Positions 1 to 9,400 of a stretch of DNA of 64,000 nucleotides are shown in pieces (position 1 is the first letter of the stretch; each line of letters opens with the position of its first letter). The notes under the pieces were generated by a model. It made no database searches. It worked only from the letters and a program-made list of their open reading frames with translations, and was not told the origin of the DNA. The position numbers were made by a program, and so were the translations under genes. The DNA lies in the NCBI RefSeq assembly GCF_030014955.1, contig NZ_JAGRPV010000002.1, positions 62,001-126,000 of the forward strand. Direction: 5' to 3'. This stretch comes from Cohnella hashimotonis. GTDB lineage: Bacteria > Bacillota > Bacilli > Paenibacillales > Paenibacillaceae.

Positions 1-474
1 CTTAAACATGGCGCCCGCCTCGTAGAGCGCGCGAATGATGCGCAGGTCGTCGACAGCGGCATTGACGGGATAGCGCCGGTCCGCCAGCGGGCCATAGCGG
101 TAACTGAACGACGCGTCCATGTCGAACAGGGCTTTGGCGCGGCTCCACGCCTCTGCAAACGACTGTCGTCGGCCATTCAGCGCGTCGTAGCGCATTAACA
201 GTCCGGCCGACTCGCTCAAGATTTCGTGGCCGCTCGCCGCTTCGCCGTCCTGCGTGGTCTCGAGCAGATTCGTATAGATGCCGTCGGGACCCGTCAGACG
301 GCTGTCGATGAACGCTTCGAGTGCGGCGCGTCCCTCGTCGTATGTCGCGGAGGCGCCGTACCTGTGAGGCGGCAACGGGCTCGCAGCTTCGTTGCCCGTC
401 GGCGTCGCCCCCTTTTCGCATCCGGACAGTATCGCTACGCACAAGCCGAGTATGGCGAGGAGTCGAATAATCAT
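1..474 (-). CDS. GH8-like lipoprotein, C-terminus beyond window
   Basis: The gene runs off the left edge, so 158 N-terminal residues are visible. The start is ATG at 474 with AGGAG about 13 bases upstream. The protein opens with a short hydrophobic segment ending in a lipobox (L-S-G-C, Cys at residue 19), so it should be lipid-anchored outside the membrane. The mature part contains SESAGLLMRYDAL and AAVDDLRIIRALYEAG, which resemble the alpha/alpha-barrel helices of family 8 glycoside hydrolases in Paenibacillus-type bacteria. That would make it a surface or secreted glycan hydrolase, but the catalytic region is not in the window. The family call rests on motif memory only. Confidence 0.6.
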   Translation of the reverse strand, partial: MIIRLLAILGLCVAILSGCEKGATPTGNEAASPLPPHRYGASATYDEGRAALEAFIDSRLTGPDGIYTNLLETTQDGEAASGHEILSESAGLLMRYDALNGRRQSFAEAWSRAKALFDMDASFSYRYGPLADRRYPVNAAVDDLRIIRALYEAGAMFK

Positions 475-810
475 TTTGTCGCAGCGCTCCTGTCCCGACA
501 CAATCGGTCGCATGGTTTTCTACAATAATTACCACAGGGAACTTGTCTTTACGACGGCATTCGGAATCATCTTTTCATGGTTTGACATATTTTAAGCCGA
601 AAGGATTAAGGGATGATGAATAATGACGTTTGATAGACGAAAATGTCGAAATTTTAGTTACATAAGATTATATAACCAATATTTGGCTAGAAAAATAATC
701 CAATATACCTATTTTAGGTCTATAGAAAGTATTTTAGATGATACCTTTGATTTCGTAACGATAAACAATTTGGTAATTCGGGTTTGAAGGCGGAGCGCGA
801 TAAAGGGAGA

Positions 811-839
811 TTGACGTTAAATGGAACGGATGATATAGT
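811..839 (+). promoter_or_regulatory. sigma-A promoter of the marR-MMPL operon
   Basis: TTGACG at 811-816 and TATAGT at 834-839 are separated by exactly 17 bases, close to the sigma-A consensus. Transcription should begin near 846, about 40 bases before the regulator's start codon. Confidence 0.75.
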
Positions 840-867
840 TCGATAGTCAAACAATTCAATTATCGAA
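839..867. promoter_or_regulatory. operator-like inverted repeat over the marR start site
   Basis: TTCGATA (839-845) is repeated in inverted orientation as TATCGAA (861-867). It begins at the last base of the -10 box and spans the predicted transcription start. This is the usual place for a MarR-family autorepressor, so the likely ligand is the regulator encoded just downstream (inference). Confidence 0.5.
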
Positions 868-886
868 TTATTAGAGGGTGATACGA

Positions 887-1369
887 TTGTTGACCGGACC
901 GAAGCTTAACGGTCTCATCGAGCGCTACAAGGCTGCGATGTTTACCGTCAATCGGCGCATGACCGCGCTTCTGCGGGACGAGATGCCCGGCGATCTGACG
1001 CTGGATCAGTTCGCGATCATTCAGTACTTAGAGGCGCGCGACGACTGCACGTCGACCGAGCTGGCCGACGTATTCTGCGTGGGCAAGAGCTCGATTACGG
1101 CGATCGTGACGCGACTGGTGGACAAAGGCCTGATCGTGCGAAGCCCGGACGATAAGGACCGGCGGGTTTTGCACTTAAGGTTGACGGAGGCGGGCGGGCG
1201 GTTGGCCGCCGACCTGAACGAGCGGATCGGATCGCTGCTCGGCGCATACGTGTCGGTGTTCGACGAGGCCGAAGCCGATCAATTCATAGAGACCTACGAG
1301 AAGCTGGCGCGCGCCGTCATGGATAGCGGAAGCCAGGCTTCCGAGGAGAGGGGCGGTGGCCATTCATGA
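887..1369 (+). CDS. MarR-family transcriptional regulator
   Basis: A 160-residue winged-helix protein. The central part (STELADVFCVGKSSITAIV, then a DDKDRRVLHLRLTEAG wing) is the typical MarR DNA-binding region. I place the start at TTG 887: the ribosome site GAGGGTGAT (874-882) leaves about 8 bases to this codon, whereas the upstream GTG at 878 lies inside that site. The stop overlaps the next start (ATGA at 1366-1369), so it is translationally coupled to an MMPL transporter. MarR proteins commonly repress efflux genes until a toxic ligand binds, so it probably controls its own operon through the inverted repeat at 839-867. Confidence 0.9.
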   Translation: MLTGPKLNGLIERYKAAMFTVNRRMTALLRDEMPGDLTLDQFAIIQYLEARDDCTSTELADVFCVGKSSITAIVTRLVDKGLIVRSPDDKDRRVLHLRLTEAGGRLAADLNERIGSLLGAYVSVFDEAEADQFIETYEKLARAVMDSGSQASEERGGGHS

Positions 1370-4300
1370 GAAGCATCGTGAAATTCAGATGGGCGGTGCT
1401 CGCGCTTTGGATCGTCGTCGTAGCCGGCCTGGTGCTGACGGCGCCGAATATGGCGGATCTGGTGCGGGAAAAGGGGCAAATCACCGTTCCGGACGGCTAT
1501 ACGTCGACGAATGCGAGCGAGCTGCTGCACGAGCGGGATGCGCAACGTGCGGGCGACGGCGAAGGCGGCAGCGGGAACTCGACCGTGCTCGTCTTTCACG
1601 GCGACGCCGCGCTGACCGATGCGCAGATGTCCGAGATCAAGGCGGGCATCGACAAGCTGGAGTTCGAGAAAGAGAAGCTTGGCATCGTCTCGGTTACGAC
1701 GCACTTTGATACGGCCGAGCTCAAGGACCAGATGGTGTCCAAGGACGGCAAGACCGTGCTCGCCCTGCTCTCTGTCGATACGGGCGGACGCGAACTGTCG
1801 GACGTGCGGAAGGACCTATCGGATGCGCTAGCCGACGTTAAGGTCGACCACTACTATACCGGCAACTGGATCATCCAGGAGGACGTCGTCCAGAGCTCCC
1901 AGGAAGGGCTGCACAAGACGGAGTACATCACGGTCATCTTCATTCTGGCGATTTTGTTCCTCGTGTTCAGGTCCGCGATCGCGCCCTTCATTCCGCTGCT
2001 CACCGTCGGGATCAGCTACATCGCGGCGCAGTCGGTCGTTTCTTATTTGGTGAAATATCTCGATTTTCCGTTGTCGAACTTCACGCAGATCTTCATGGTC
2101 GCGGTCATGTTCGGCATCGGCACGGACTACTGCATTTTGCTCATCAGCAGGTTCAAGGAAGAGCTGGCGCACAACGGCGGCGACAAGATCGGGGCCATTC
2201 TGACGACGTACCGGACCGCGGGGAAAACCGTCATGTACGCCGGTCTGGCGGTGCTCGTCGGCTTCGCCTGCATCGGCTTCTCCACGTTCAGCCTGTACCA
2301 GTCGGCCGTCGCGGTTGCCGTCGGCGTCGCGGTGCTGCTGATCGCGCTTGTAACGCTCGTGCCGTTTTTTATGGCGGTGCTGGGCAAAGCCATCTTCTGG
2401 CCGACGCGGGGCTCGCTCGAGCACAAGCCGAGCGGCTTCTGGGGCGCCATGGGCAGCTTCTCGCTGAAGCGGCCGCTCTGGTCGCTGCTCGTGCTGGCCA
2501 TCGTGCTGGCGCCGTTTCTTTCTATTTATAAAGGCTCGATTTCCTTTAACTCGCTTGACGAGATCGGCGACCGCTACGAATCGGTCAAGGGCTTTAATGT
2601 CATCGCGGACAGCTTCGGGCCCGGCGAGTCGTTGACGACGACGGTCGTGCTCAAGACCGACAAGGCGATAGACACGTCCGAAGGGCTCGCGATGATCGAA
2701 CGCGTGAGCCGCGAGCTGGCGGGCGTCGACGGCGTCAAGGCGGTTCGGAGCGCGACGCGGCCTACGGGCGAGGCGCCCAAGGATTTTCAGGTGACGTCGC
2801 AGGTCGACACGCTCGGCAACGGGCTCGACCAAGGCGCCGAAGGCATCGGCCAGGTGTCCAAGGGACTCGCCGACGCGAGCAAGTCGCTGAGCGCGAATGC
2901 ATCCAAGCTCAGCGGGGCGGCGGAGGGCGCCGACAAGCTCGTGGCGGGCACGCAGTCGCTGAAGAGCGGCATCGCTCAGCTGGAGAGCGGCCTGAAGACC
3001 GTACAGAAGGGGCTGAAGAGCGGCACGGCCGGTGCCGGCGAGCTCCGGCAAGGCGCCGCGCAGGCGAAGAAGAGCGCCGATCGGCTGCTGGCCGCGAGCC
3101 GCAAGCTGGAGGCGAGCTACGGGCAGCTGGCGAGCGGGCTCGCTCAGCTTGGCGCCGGCTACGGCGACATTGCCGCCAAGCAGAAGAAGTTGGCGGACGG
3201 TCTTGCCGATCTGGGCACGGGCATCGGCGGATTAGGCGATAAGTATCCGGAGCTGGCTTCGGATGCGGACTACCAGCGGGCGGTCGCTTCGCTCGGCCAG
3301 CTGCAATCCAGCGCCTCGCAGCTTGCGGGCGGGCTGTCGCAGCTGAACGCCAAGCTGGACGGCGCTGCGGCGGGGCTGAAGCAAGCGAACGCGGGCCTGT
3401 CGCAAGCGGCGGACGGCCAGGCGCAGCTGTCGGCAGGACTTGCGAAGCTGTCCACGGGCATCGCTTCCCTGCAGGGCGGGTTGCAGCAGGCTGCCGACGG
3501 GCAGGGCCAGATCGTCGGACAGCTGCCCGGCGTGACCGGCGGACTCGACAAGCTGGCGGACGGCCAGCAGCAGCTCGGCGCCGGCTTCGCGCAGCTGAAC
3601 GATCAGCTGGGCGAGCTGACGAGCGGCCTGGATAAGAGCGTGAGCGGCCTCGACCAGGTGTCGGGCGGCCTGAAGTCGGCGCAGGACTACATCGGCGAGC
3701 TGTCCTCGGCATCGGACAGCGACCTGAGCGGCTGGTTCATCCCGGCGGATGCGATTCAGCGTACGGACTTCCAGCAGGCGCTGGACGTTTACGCCTCGAA
3801 GGATCGCAAGATCACGACGTTCGACGTCATTTTCTCGGGCAATCCGTACGAGCTCGAGACGATGAAGCTGATCGATCCGCTGCAGGAAGCGGTGGACCGC
3901 GGCTTGAAGGGCACGGCTTATGCCGCCGGCTCGAACCACGAGATCGGCGGCGTCACCAGCGCCAACAACGATCTGCACGAGATCTCCTCCGCCGACTACT
4001 CGCGGACGGTCGTACTCATGCTGATCGGTATTGGTCTGATCCTGATCTTCATGTTCAGGTCGATCGTCATTCCGATCTACCTGGTCATCTCGCTGCTCGG
4101 GACGTACTACACGTCGCTCGCGATTACGGAGCTCATCTTCGTGCGGATGCTCGGGCATTCGGGCACGAGCTGGACCGTTCCGTTCTTCGGCTTCGTGCTG
4201 CTGATCGCGCTTGGCGTCGACTACAGCATCTTCCTGATGGACCGGTTCCGCGAATACCGGGACCTGCCGCCGCAGGAAGCGATCCTGAAGGCGATGCGGA

Positions 4301-4563
4301 ACATGGGCACCGTCATCCTGTCTGCCGCGCTCATCCTGGGCGGCACGTTCGCGGCGATGCTGCCGTCGGGCGTCATGTCGCTGCTGCAGATCGCGACGAT
4401 GGTGCTGTGCGGGCTGTTCCTGTACGCGGTCATCGTGCTGCCGCTGTTCGTGCCGGTCATGGTGCGCACGTTCGGCGAGGCGAACTGGTGGCCGTTCATG
4501 GGCCGGAGGGCGCCGTCCGCTGGCGGCGACAGCGCAATCGGTCGGGTATCGCACGACGCTTGA
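1366..4563 (+). CDS. MMPL/RND-type membrane transporter (YdfJ-like)
   Basis: A 1065-residue membrane protein with the two-repeat architecture of MMPL transporters. Each half has a transmembrane bundle with an aspartate-containing helix (FGIGTDYCILL near residue 250, LGVDYSIFLMDRF near 950) typical of proton-driven RND pumps. Between them, about residues 478-780, is a long extracellular segment of repeated Gly-Leu/Ala-rich heptads (pattern GLxxLxxGxxxL) that should form a coiled coil, as in YhgE/Pip-type and long MMPL proteins. The substrate cannot be read from sequence; amphiphilic drugs or lipids are the usual cargo. It is coupled by a 4-base overlap to marR and followed by a terminator. Confidence 0.9.
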   Translation: MRSIVKFRWAVLALWIVVVAGLVLTAPNMADLVREKGQITVPDGYTSTNASELLHERDAQRAGDGEGGSGNSTVLVFHGDAALTDAQMSEIKAGIDKLEFEKEKLGIVSVTTHFDTAELKDQMVSKDGKTVLALLSVDTGGRELSDVRKDLSDALADVKVDHYYTGNWIIQEDVVQSSQEGLHKTEYITVIFILAILFLVFRSAIAPFIPLLTVGISYIAAQSVVSYLVKYLDFPLSNFTQIFMVAVMFGIGTDYCILLISRFKEELAHNGGDKIGAILTTYRTAGKTVMYAGLAVLVGFACIGFSTFSLYQSAVAVAVGVAVLLIALVTLVPFFMAVLGKAIFWPTRGSLEHKPSGFWGAMGSFSLKRPLWSLLVLAIVLAPFLSIYKGSISFNSLDEIGDRYESVKGFNVIADSFGPGESLTTTVVLKTDKAIDTSEGLAMIERVSRELAGVDGVKAVRSATRPTGEAPKDFQVTSQVDTLGNGLDQGAEGIGQVSKGLADASKSLSANASKLSGAAEGADKLVAGTQSLKSGIAQLESGLKTVQKGLKSGTAGAGELRQGAAQAKKSADRLLAASRKLEASYGQLASGLAQLGAGYGDIAAKQKKLADGLADLGTGIGGLGDKYPELASDADYQRAVASLGQLQSSASQLAGGLSQLNAKLDGAAAGLKQANAGLSQAADGQAQLSAGLAKLSTGIASLQGGLQQAADGQGQIVGQLPGVTGGLDKLADGQQQLGAGFAQLNDQLGELTSGLDKSVSGLDQVSGGLKSAQDYIGELSSASDSDLSGWFIPADAIQRTDFQQALDVYASKDRKITTFDVIFSGNPYELETMKLIDPLQEAVDRGLKGTAYAAGSNHEIGGVTSANNDLHEISSADYSRTVVLMLIGIGLILIFMFRSIVIPIYLVISLLGTYYTSLAITELIFVRMLGHSGTSWTVPFFGFVLLIALGVDYSIFLMDRFREYRDLPPQEAILKAMRNMGTVILSAALILGGTFAAMLPSGVMSLLQIATMVLCGLFLYAVIVLPLFVPVMVRTFGEANWWPFMGRRAPSAGGDSAIGRVSHDA

Positions 4564-4604
4564 GGTTTAGGACGATTAAATATAAGCTGCGCTAATGATC
4601 GAAG

Positions 4605-4636
4605 GAAGCTCCGGCGACGGGGCTTCTTTCTTTTTA
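4605..4636 (+). terminator. terminator of the marR-MMPL operon
   Basis: GAAGCTCC at 4605-4612 pairs with GGGGCTTC downstream (one wobble), followed by TTTCTTTTTAT. Confidence 0.75.
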
Positions 4637-4689
4637 TACGGAGGGGAGTCTGCACTTGATCTGCCCATGCTGCTCACGAGTTTTTGGAC

Positions 4690-4867
4690 AGGAAATCCGC
4701 TATTCTTGCCAAAGAAGGCGAATAGGCGTAGTTGCGGACCACAGTTCCGTTATCCCGCCTTGCTGCCTTATTAATCGCAGGTTTTGGAGTAAATAAGAGA
4801 TCCTCGGTCCGCAAACCGCCTGCAGGCTGCCCAATAGGGAGAAATAACGGACGGTGTGTCCGCAACT
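4690..4867. repeat. non-coding inverted-repeat element
   Basis: Two 24-base arms face each other: 4730-4753 and 4844-4867. Within them AGTTGCGGAC/GTCCGCAACT (10 bp) and CCGTTAT/ATAACGG (7 bp) match perfectly, and only the 7 bases between are imperfect. A second hairpin lies just outside (GCTATTC near 4700 with GAATAG near 4721). There is no open reading frame with coding character. It resembles a MITE or REP-type intergenic element, but no target-site duplication is evident. Confidence 0.55.
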
Positions 4868-4900
4868 GTCGGCGTATCGGCGATACGAGAGAGGGAGGCG

Positions 4901-5529
4901 ATGGTGCACAGAAAATGTGCATGAAGGGCGAGCGGTGCTCCGGCTGCGTGCGGTCACGGTGCGATGGTGCACAGAAAATGTGCATGAAAGGCGAGCGGGG
5001 AGCGGCTGCGTGCGGTCACGATGCAATGGTGCACAGAAAATGTGCATGAAAGGCGAGCGGGGAGCGGCTGCGTGCGGTCACGATGCAATGGTGCACAGAA
5101 AATGTGCATGAAAGGCGAGCGGGGGGCGGTTGCGTGCGGTCACGGTGCAATGGTGCACAGAAAATGTGCATGACGGCGAGTGGGGAGCGGCCGTGTGCGG
5201 TCACGATGCGATGGTGCACAGAAAATGTGCATGAAGGGCGAGCGGGGAGCGGCCGTGTGCGGTCACGATGCGATGGTGCACAGAAAATGTGCATGAAGGG
5301 CGAGCGGGGAGCGGCCATGTGCGGTCACGATGCGATGGTGCACAGAAAATGTGCATGAAAGGCGAGCGGGGAGCGGCCGTGTGCGGTCACGGTGCGATGG
5401 TTCACAGAAAATGTGCATGAAAGGCGAGCGGGGAGCGGCCGTGTGCGGTCACGATGCGATGGTGCACAGAAAATGTACATGAAGGGCGAGCGGTGCTCCG
5501 GCTGCGTGCGGTCACGGTCCGATGGTGCA
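4901..5529. repeat. 62-bp minisatellite, ten full copies plus a partial one
   Basis: Copies begin at 4901, 4964, 5026, 5088, 5150, 5211, 5273, 5335, 5397 and 5459, with a partial copy at 5522. Spacing is 61-63 bases. Each unit has a near-invariant core ATGGTGCACAGAAAATGTGC in which TGCAC and GTGCA form an inverted repeat around AGAAAAT, followed by a GC-rich stretch. The first and last full copies share the same variant (GTGCTCC) and are 63 long; the inner copies are nearly identical. The period is not a multiple of three, so no reading frame persists. The array lies between the convergent ends of the MMPL gene and fumC. Confidence 0.95.
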
Positions 5530-5569
5530 AAAACGCTCCCGGCGCGTCAAATGACAAGCCGAGAGCGGG
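5529..5569 (-). terminator. fumC terminator
   Basis: Read on the minus strand, CGCTCTCGGC and GCCGGGAGCG form a 10-bp stem (one wobble) and are followed by TTTTT. The run of T overlaps the last partial copy of the minisatellite. Confidence 0.8.
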
Positions 5570-5578
5570 GAGGCTATG

Positions 5579-6970
5579 CTATTCCTTCGGGTGAATCATG
5601 TCTTCCGGCTTCACGTATTCGGTGAACTGCTCGTCCGTCAGCAGGCCGGTCTTGAGGGCGGCTTCGCGGAGCGTGAGGCCTTCCTTGTGCGCCAGCTTGG
5701 CGATCTTGGCGGCGTTCTCGTAGCCGATATACGGGTTGAGTGCCGTGACGAGCATGAGCGATTGCTCCAGGTTGCGGCTCAGTACCTCGCGGTTTGGCTC
5801 GATGCCGACGGCGCAGTGCTCGTTGAAGGAGCGCATGCCGTCCGCGAGCAGGCGGACCGACTGGAGGAACGCGTTCAGGATGACCGGCTTGAACACGTTC
5901 AGCTCGAAGTTGCCTTGGGAAGCCGCGAAGCCGATCGTCGCGTCGTTGCCCATGACCTGGCAGGCGATCATCGTGATCGCTTCGGCCTGAGTCGGGTTGA
6001 CCTTGCCCGGCATGATGGAGCTGCCCGGCTCGTTCTCAGGGATCGTAATCTCGCCGATGCCGCTGCGGGGACCGCTCGCGAGCCAGCGCACGTCGTTGGC
6101 GATCTTCATCAGATCGGCCGCGAGCGCCTTCAGCGCGCCGTGGGCGAACACGGATTGGTCGTGGCTCGTCAGCGCATGGAACTTGTTCGGCGCGCTGACG
6201 AAGCCTTTGCCGCCGGTCGCTTCGCTCAGCGCCTGGGCGACGCCGTCGCCGAACGCCGGGTGCGCGTTGATGCCGGTGCCGACCGCCGTGCCGCCGATCG
6301 CCAGCTCCTTCAGCGTCTGCGCGCTGCTGCGGATCATTTGCTCGGTCTTGTCCAGCATCGCGTGCCAGCCGCTGATCTCTTGGCCGAGCGTGATCGGCGT
6401 CGCGTCCTGCAGGTGGGTACGGCCGATTTTCACGATATCCATGAACGCTTCGGATTTCGCGCGCAGCGTTTCCTTCAGCTCGGCGAGCGCCGGGAGCAGC
6501 ACTTCGTCGACCGCGACCACGCTCGCAACGTGCATGGCCGTAGGGAAAGTGTCGTTGGAGCTCTGCGACTTGTTCACGTCGTCGTTCGGGTGAACGCGCT
6601 TGTCCGAGCCCTTCGCTTCAAGCAGCTGATTGGCGCGCCGCGCGATGACTTCGTTGACGTTCATGTTGGACTGGGTGCCGCTGCCCGTCTGCCAGACGAC
6701 GAGCGGGAACTCGGCATCCCATTCGCCGGTGACGATCTCGTCGGCGGCGGTTGCGATCGCGTCCTTCTTATCGGCGTCGAGCTTGCCCAGCTTATGGTTG
6801 ACCTGCGCGGCCGCCTTCTTCAATTGGGCGAACGCCGTGATCAATTCCTTGGGCATCCGTTCCGTGCCGATCTTGAAGTGCTGGCGGCTGCGCTCGGTCT
6901 GCGCGCCCCACATGGCGGTCGAAGGCACCTGAATCTCGCCCATCGTATCGCGTTCAATCCGGAATTCCAT
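5579..6970 (-). CDS. fumC: class II fumarate hydratase
   Basis: A 463-residue cytosolic enzyme, the normal length for iron-independent fumarases, interconverting fumarate and malate in the TCA cycle. Diagnostic sites are [10 protein letters not shown] (about 95-104), [10 protein letters not shown] with the catalytic His at 186, and the superfamily signature [11 protein letters not shown] (about 316-326) carrying the catalytic Ser. An AGGAGG site lies 9-10 bases before the ATG at 6970. It has its own sigma-A promoter and terminator, so it appears monocistronic. Confidence 0.97.
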   Translation of the reverse strand: MEFRIERDTMGEIQVPSTAMWGAQTERSRQHFKIGTERMPKELITAFAQLKKAAAQVNHKLGKLDADKKDAIATAADEIVTGEWDAEFPLVVWQTGSGTQSNMNVNEVIARRANQLLEAKGSDKRVHPNDDVNKSQSSNDTFPTAMHVASVVAVDEVLLPALAELKETLRAKSEAFMDIVKIGRTHLQDATPITLGQEISGWHAMLDKTEQMIRSSAQTLKELAIGGTAVGTGINAHPAFGDGVAQALSEATGGKGFVSAPNKFHALTSHDQSVFAHGALKALAADLMKIANDVRWLASGPRSGIGEITIPENEPGSSIMPGKVNPTQAEAITMIACQVMGNDATIGFAASQGNFELNVFKPVILNAFLQSVRLLADGMRSFNEHCAVGIEPNREVLSRNLEQSLMLVTALNPYIGYENAAKIAKLAHKEGLTLREAALKTGLLTDEQFTEYVKPEDMIHPKE

Positions 6971-7113
6971 TGCTGATTCTCCTCCTGCGCCCTTATGAGT
7001 TAGGGTCCGCCCTGGCGGGAATAACCTCCGCGTCTTGGGCTGAACCGTCTTCCGATAAAAGCGGCCGCGTTCGCCGGAGCGGACCGCGAGCCGTTTTTGA
7101 CATCACGTCTTTC

Positions 7114-7142
7114 ATTATAATAGTTCGTCCCCGCGGTTCCAA
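7114..7142 (-). promoter_or_regulatory. fumC promoter
   Basis: On the minus strand TTGGAA (7142-7137) and a perfect TATAAT (7119-7114) are 17 bases apart. It lies immediately downstream of the aldo/keto reductase terminator, so fumC starts a new transcript here. Confidence 0.75.
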
Positions 7143-7145
7143 ATG

Positions 7146-7180
7146 AAAAAACCGTTCGGGCGGAATGCCTAAACGGTTTT
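7146..7180 (-). terminator. terminator of the aldo/keto reductase gene
   Basis: AAAACCGTT and AACGGTTTT form a 9-bp stem with a T-run on the minus strand (TTTTTTCATTT). The stem is A/T-flanked on both sides and could work in both directions. Confidence 0.75.
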
Positions 7181-7203
7181 GGCTGTTTTATCGCCGCTCC
7201 GAA

Positions 7204-8181
<978 letters not shown>

Positions 8182-8369
8182 CTTGCATTCCTCCTTCGGC
8201 TTGTCTTTCTCACCGCATCATAACGGATTCGCGCGGAAATTAAAACTCGAAATCATACTTAATAACTAGGAATATACAATCGCGAACGGCACTGCGAATT
8301 TTCTGTCGCTACTCTCTAAAAGCCCCATAACCCTCGTAAATATAAGCTTTTTTCTCATCTAAAAATGAA

Positions 8370-8398
8370 TTGACAATCCCGAAGCGCGGTGATAAAGT
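8370..8398 (+). promoter_or_regulatory. promoter of the sulfur-acquisition operon
   Basis: TTGACA at 8370-8375 and TAAAGT at 8393-8398, 17 bases apart. It predicts a start near 8405 and an untranslated leader of about 190 bases. Confidence 0.65.
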
Positions 8399-8592
8399 AC
8401 ACTCAAGAATTTTAAGTTAAACCTACTGGATTACTTTGTTTAATGTCGAATTCGAAAAAAGCGACTCTTATAACAAGCATGCTGACCGTACAATCGGAGG
8501 CATCCCCAAGCATCGGGCGATCTTGCATCGTTCCTGTTCGGAGGTGTCTCTTTTTTCATCCATCGACGAATGACCGGGGCCGGTAGAAAGGA
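8399..8592 (+). other. long leader of the sulfur operon, no recognised riboswitch
   Basis: The leader lacks the conserved sequences of the S-box (SAM) and T-box families. A 46-codon open frame begins at ATG 8442 (MSNSKKATLIT..., ending TAG near 8583) but has no ribosome site. A T-rich stretch lies near 8551 (CTCTTTTTTC) without a clear stem before it. The rest of the 411-base gap between the divergent genes (8182-8369) shows nothing recognisable beyond the regulatory DNA expected there. Confidence 0.45.
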
Positions 8593-9381
8593 GTGGTTAT
8601 CATCGGAGCTACGCTGCTTGCGATCAAAGATCTAAATAAGAGCTTCAGAACGGACAACAAATTCGTGCAGGCACTCCACCATATCGAGCTGGATGTCAGG
8701 GAGGGGGACTTCGTCACCGTTATCGGGCCGAGCGGCTGCGGCAAGAGCACGCTGTTGCGGATCGTTGCGGGGCTCGATACGGGATTTCAGGGCAGCGTCC
8801 TGCTGGAGGGGGAGCCGATCGCCGGTCCCGGCATCGACAAGGGCTTTATCTTTCAGGAGCCGCGTTTGTTCCCCTGGTTGACGGTGGAGAAGAACATCGC
8901 CGCGGACCTGTCGCTGCGGGATGCGGGCGTCCGGCGCAAGGTCGACGAGCTCATCGAGCTCGTGAGGCTTCAGGGGTTCGAAAAAGCGTATCCGAAGGAG
9001 CTGTCGGGCGGCATGGCTCAGCGTGTGTCGATCGCGAGAGCCCTGCTGCGCAATCCGAAAATTTTGCTGCTCGACGAACCCTTCGGCGCCCTGGACGCCT
9101 TCACGAGAGCGCATATGCAGGAGGTGCTGCTCGACATTTGGAAGCGCAACGGCACGACGATGATCTTCGTCACGCACGATATCGACGAGGCGGTATTCCT
9201 CGGCAGCCAGATCGTTATTTTGAAGCCGAGACCCGGCGAGATCCGCGGACGGATCAAGGTCGAACTGCCGTACCCGCGCAAAAAGTCCAGCACCGCCTTC
9301 CAGGAGCTGCGGTACAAGGTGCTGAGCGAGTTCGAGCGTATCGAGGAGCTGTCCTGGGGCGAGTCGGGGGCGGGCATATGA
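8593..9381 (+). CDS. SsuB/TauB-like ABC transporter ATPase
   Basis: The 262-residue ATPase of a nitrate/sulfonate/taurine-type importer. It shows Walker A (GPSGCGKST, about 45-53), Q-loop ([10 protein letters not shown]), signature ([15 protein letters not shown], about 137) and Walker B ([12 protein letters not shown], about 157). It opens the operon, followed by two permeases and a binding lipoprotein, so it powers uptake of an organosulfur compound (inference). The start is uncertain: GTG 8593 directly abuts the ribosome site AAAGGAG, leaving no spacer; ATC codons at 8599/8602 or CTG 8614 are the only in-frame alternatives nearby. Confidence 0.92.
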   Translation: MVIIGATLLAIKDLNKSFRTDNKFVQALHHIELDVREGDFVTVIGPSGCGKSTLLRIVAGLDTGFQGSVLLEGEPIAGPGIDKGFIFQEPRLFPWLTVEKNIAADLSLRDAGVRRKVDELIELVRLQGFEKAYPKELSGGMAQRVSIARALLRNPKILLLDEPFGALDAFTRAHMQEVLLDIWKRNGTTMIFVTHDIDEAVFLGSQIVILKPRPGEIRGRIKVELPYPRKKSSTAFQELRYKVLSEFERIEELSWGESGAGI

Positions 9382-9400
9382 GGAAGGAGGCTGGCTATTC

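Larger units (their letters stand above)
475..886. other. AT-rich intergenic region between divergent genes
   Basis: About 410 bases without a gene. Positions 540-870 are much richer in A and T than the flanking genes. The right end holds the marR promoter and an operator-like inverted repeat (listed separately). I see no convincing promoter for the leftward lipoprotein gene and no RNA structure. Confidence 0.6.

Noticed and set aside
4901..5529. CRISPR array
   Set aside because: The whole 62-base unit is conserved, with no variable spacers, and there are no cas genes nearby. It is a plain tandem repeat.
4674..5625. Several open frames of 77-115 residues on both strands containing MHIFCAP or VHRKC repeats
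   Set aside because: They result from the repeat; the 62-base period shifts the frame each copy and none has a ribosome site.
8442..8586. Leader peptide gene in the sulfur operon leader
   Set aside because: There is no ribosome site and no run of regulatory codons; kept only as a note.
8399..8592. SAM (S-box) riboswitch or T-box before the sulfur operon
   Set aside because: Neither the S-box core nor the T-box sequence (AGGGTGG) is present, and no terminator/antiterminator pair could be drawn.
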